A DNA stretch of 64,000 nt, from assembly GCF_019112545.1 (NCBI RefSeq), contig NW_025064889.1, positions 288,217-352,216 of the forward strand, in the 5' to 3' direction. Source of the stretch: Guyanagaster necrorhizus (taxonomy: Eukaryota > Basidiomycota > Agaricomycetes > Agaricales > Physalacriaceae). Each line of letters begins with the position of its first letter. Within the stretch, counting starts at the first letter, position 1. Positions 62,294 to 64,000 of this stretch are shown here, one piece after another. The notes under the pieces were generated by a model. The model did no database searches, was not told the origin of the DNA, and was given only the letters and a program-made list of their open reading frames with translations. The position numbers were made by a program, and so were the translations under genes.

Positions 62294-63509
62294 TTTTCTG
62301 TTTCAGTGGTTGAAACTAAATTGTCTAAGCAATCCCGTGTATATGAATACATAGCGCAAATTTTATGAATCAACATGTTCGAATCTAATTTCAGCGCACA
62401 TATACATGTTAGTGGGCAAAGAACTGGGATCTGCTTGTTGTACTGTTGTAGCGTCACGCAGAACTTGAAGGTAGTAAATCGTTAATCACTGATACGCTTC
62501 CTTAATCGAAATTGGTGATCATTGACGATCGGCCAGGAGTGAGTGAGGAAGGACGTTTATTCTGGGAGACATTCCGTGGAGGATTGATGGTAGGTCCCCG
62601 GAAACTCAGTTTAGAGAGCAGCACTCATCCAGACTCATTTCTCAGCCACAGAGGCATTCAAAATCCTCAGGACACAAGCAGATACAGTGTATGCCCATTC
62701 CTATGAACCACTCCGAATGTACGATCACTGGTTCTCGGTACATATCGGTACATAGCCGAGTCTGGAGCTCAATATTATTACCGAAAAGTTTTGAAACTCA
62801 ATATGCGTTTCTTATCCATCAAAATCGGAACTGATATCAGTGAAACTCCATTTTCGAGCGCTGGTCGTTTACATAGCCCGACTTCCAGCTCCTCCTCCAG
62901 AAGCCCATGGTTCAAATTCTTAACAATGCACCGGGTCGCCGACTTGATGATTGCTTTCAGTGGTGCTCAAGGATGGATAAGGTATTAAAAACGTGAGTCT
63001 TTTTCCCTGTCACAGACGCCGAACGGTCGCTCTGGACTCATAGTACACCATGCTTTAGCCTTTTATATGAGATTGTCGCATCAGCTCACATCCCGATACT
63101 GTTCTGGAAACATAGGCACCAGGTCGTGATGGCCTTCACCGCGACGATCCTCACGATCAATGGGGCTCAAGGACTCGGACTACCCTTGGACTTCTAAAAA
63201 GATGTCGCATGTACTACCTCGCAAACGGAATTTCGCTTGAAATCGCATCTGGCGACTAAGAGCTCTCCTTTTGGTCTCTGCGCGCTGCTTCATACTGGCT
63301 TTTTGATGTCTGGAGGACTATGAAACGTCCAGACAAAATGATCGTATCATCAGCATCTGATGCGCTACCGCGCTACCAACGGAATGGGCCGGAGGACATA
63401 AGTGGGTGAGAAAGTTTACCACAAGGTTCGTTCGTTTAAAAAGGTGCCAGATCGACGCTGTAAGAAATACGGCCTATATTTCTCTTTCTTCTGCCCCTCG
63501 CAATCGTAG
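62294..63509. other. Intergenic, AOX2 to DUF6534 B
   Basis: This is the 3' flank of alcohol oxidase 2 and the promoter of the last gene. No other coding signal was seen. Confidence 0.5.
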
Positions 63510-64000
63510 ATGGCACCTATTTCCGTCCCTGGAGTAAATGTACCTCTCATGTAAGTTTTATGCGAAATTGCATTGACCTAACGTTAATGAAAATCAGCAC
63601 TGGCCCATTGGTGCGCGCAAGTGCTGCAGAAAATGTCTGGGTCCATTAACGTTTATTATCCAGATACTTGGCTATATGTGGGGATACGGCCTCTTTGGCA
63701 TTCTCACAGTTCAGATGTGTGCGTGTAAGTTTTTGTCGATGTGCCCTTTAGCTGACATCTGACAGATATCTATTATATCCATTTCAACCACAAAGACACA
63801 TGGAAGACGAGATTATATGGTCCGTGGCCAACCTTGACGACATTCCCCCAGACTAGGACCTTATCTGACTCTGTGATTGCCAGTGTGGCTTATATTCCTT
63901 CTCGAGGTCATCTTTACTATTTTTTCAACTATCGCGGCCTGGAATCTATATGCTGATGGATGGGGTGATGTGGATATGCTTTCCTACATCGATTGGTCCT
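63510..64000 (+). CDS. DUF6534-type membrane protein B (partial)
   Basis: The first five exons are visible: 63510..63550, 63598..63610, 63664..63718, 63766..63819 and 63884 to the window edge. The first four match gene A in length exactly (41, 13, 55, 54 nt). The protein begins MAPISVPGVNVPLITGPL and continues ILGYMWGYGLFGILTVQM, YIYYIHFNHKDTWKTRLY, VWLIFLLEVIFTIFSTIAAW and GWGDVDMLSYIDWS. This is the N-terminal part of a seven-helix protein of unknown function. The rest lies beyond the window. It is a close paralogue of 18902-20612. Confidence 0.85.

Overview
The window looks like nuclear DNA of a mushroom-forming basidiomycete (Agaricomycete). Genes are intron-dense, with introns mostly 46-65 bp. 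The gene families are ones known from that group: F-box/LRR proteins, a KIN4-type kinase, an adenylation-thiolation-reductase (ATR) enzyme, GMC alcohol oxidases, DUF6534-type seven-helix membrane proteins, secreted SurE-like proteins, membrane fatty-acid desaturases and a GH5 hydrolase. I rebuilt every gene by hand from splice sites, reading frame and family motifs. All complete models end in frame. No organism name can be given from sequence alone.

Layout. 1-9.2 kb: F-box gene, histone H2A.Z (3 exons, absent from simple ORF calls), KIN4-like kinase. 9.6-10 kb: a U2 snRNA copy whose 5' half lies in a 175-N gap. 10.3-14.2 kb (-): a 13-exon ATR reductase. 16.3-17.3 kb: a 5'-truncated LINE with target-site duplication. 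18.9-24.2 kb (-): DUF6534 protein and alcohol oxidase 1. 25.2-26.3 kb (+): SurE-like 1. 26.6-27.3 kb (-): hypothetical gene. 29.1-30.7 kb (+): GH5 enzyme. 31.0-33.3 kb (-): secreted Ser/Ala-rich protein. 34.3-34.65 kb (-): complete U2 snRNA gene with promoter. 35.3-36.5 kb (+): SurE-like 2. 37.8-39.1 kb (-): F-box/LRR-like gene. 39.9-42.6 kb: dead GH28 pectinase gene split by a second LINE. 43.5-45.5 kb: probable decayed beta-helix gene. 45.8-47.3 kb (+): kelch protein. 48.2-49.7 and 53.8-55.3 kb (+): two Delta12-type desaturases. 59.6-62.3 kb (+): alcohol oxidase 2. 63.5 kb to the end (+): a second DUF6534 gene, cut by the window edge.

The striking feature is pairing. Six element types occur exactly twice: U2 snRNA, LINE fragment, SurE-like, desaturase, alcohol oxidase and DUF6534 protein. 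The alcohol oxidase plus DUF6534 pair forms a cassette present in mirror orientation about 35 kb apart, with exon structure conserved exon by exon. H2O2-producing alcohol oxidases, a pectinase relic and a GH5 enzyme fit a plant-decay or plant-associated lifestyle, but that is inference. About 20 kb of the window, mostly 49.7-53.8 and 55.3-59.6 kb, holds nothing I can recognise.
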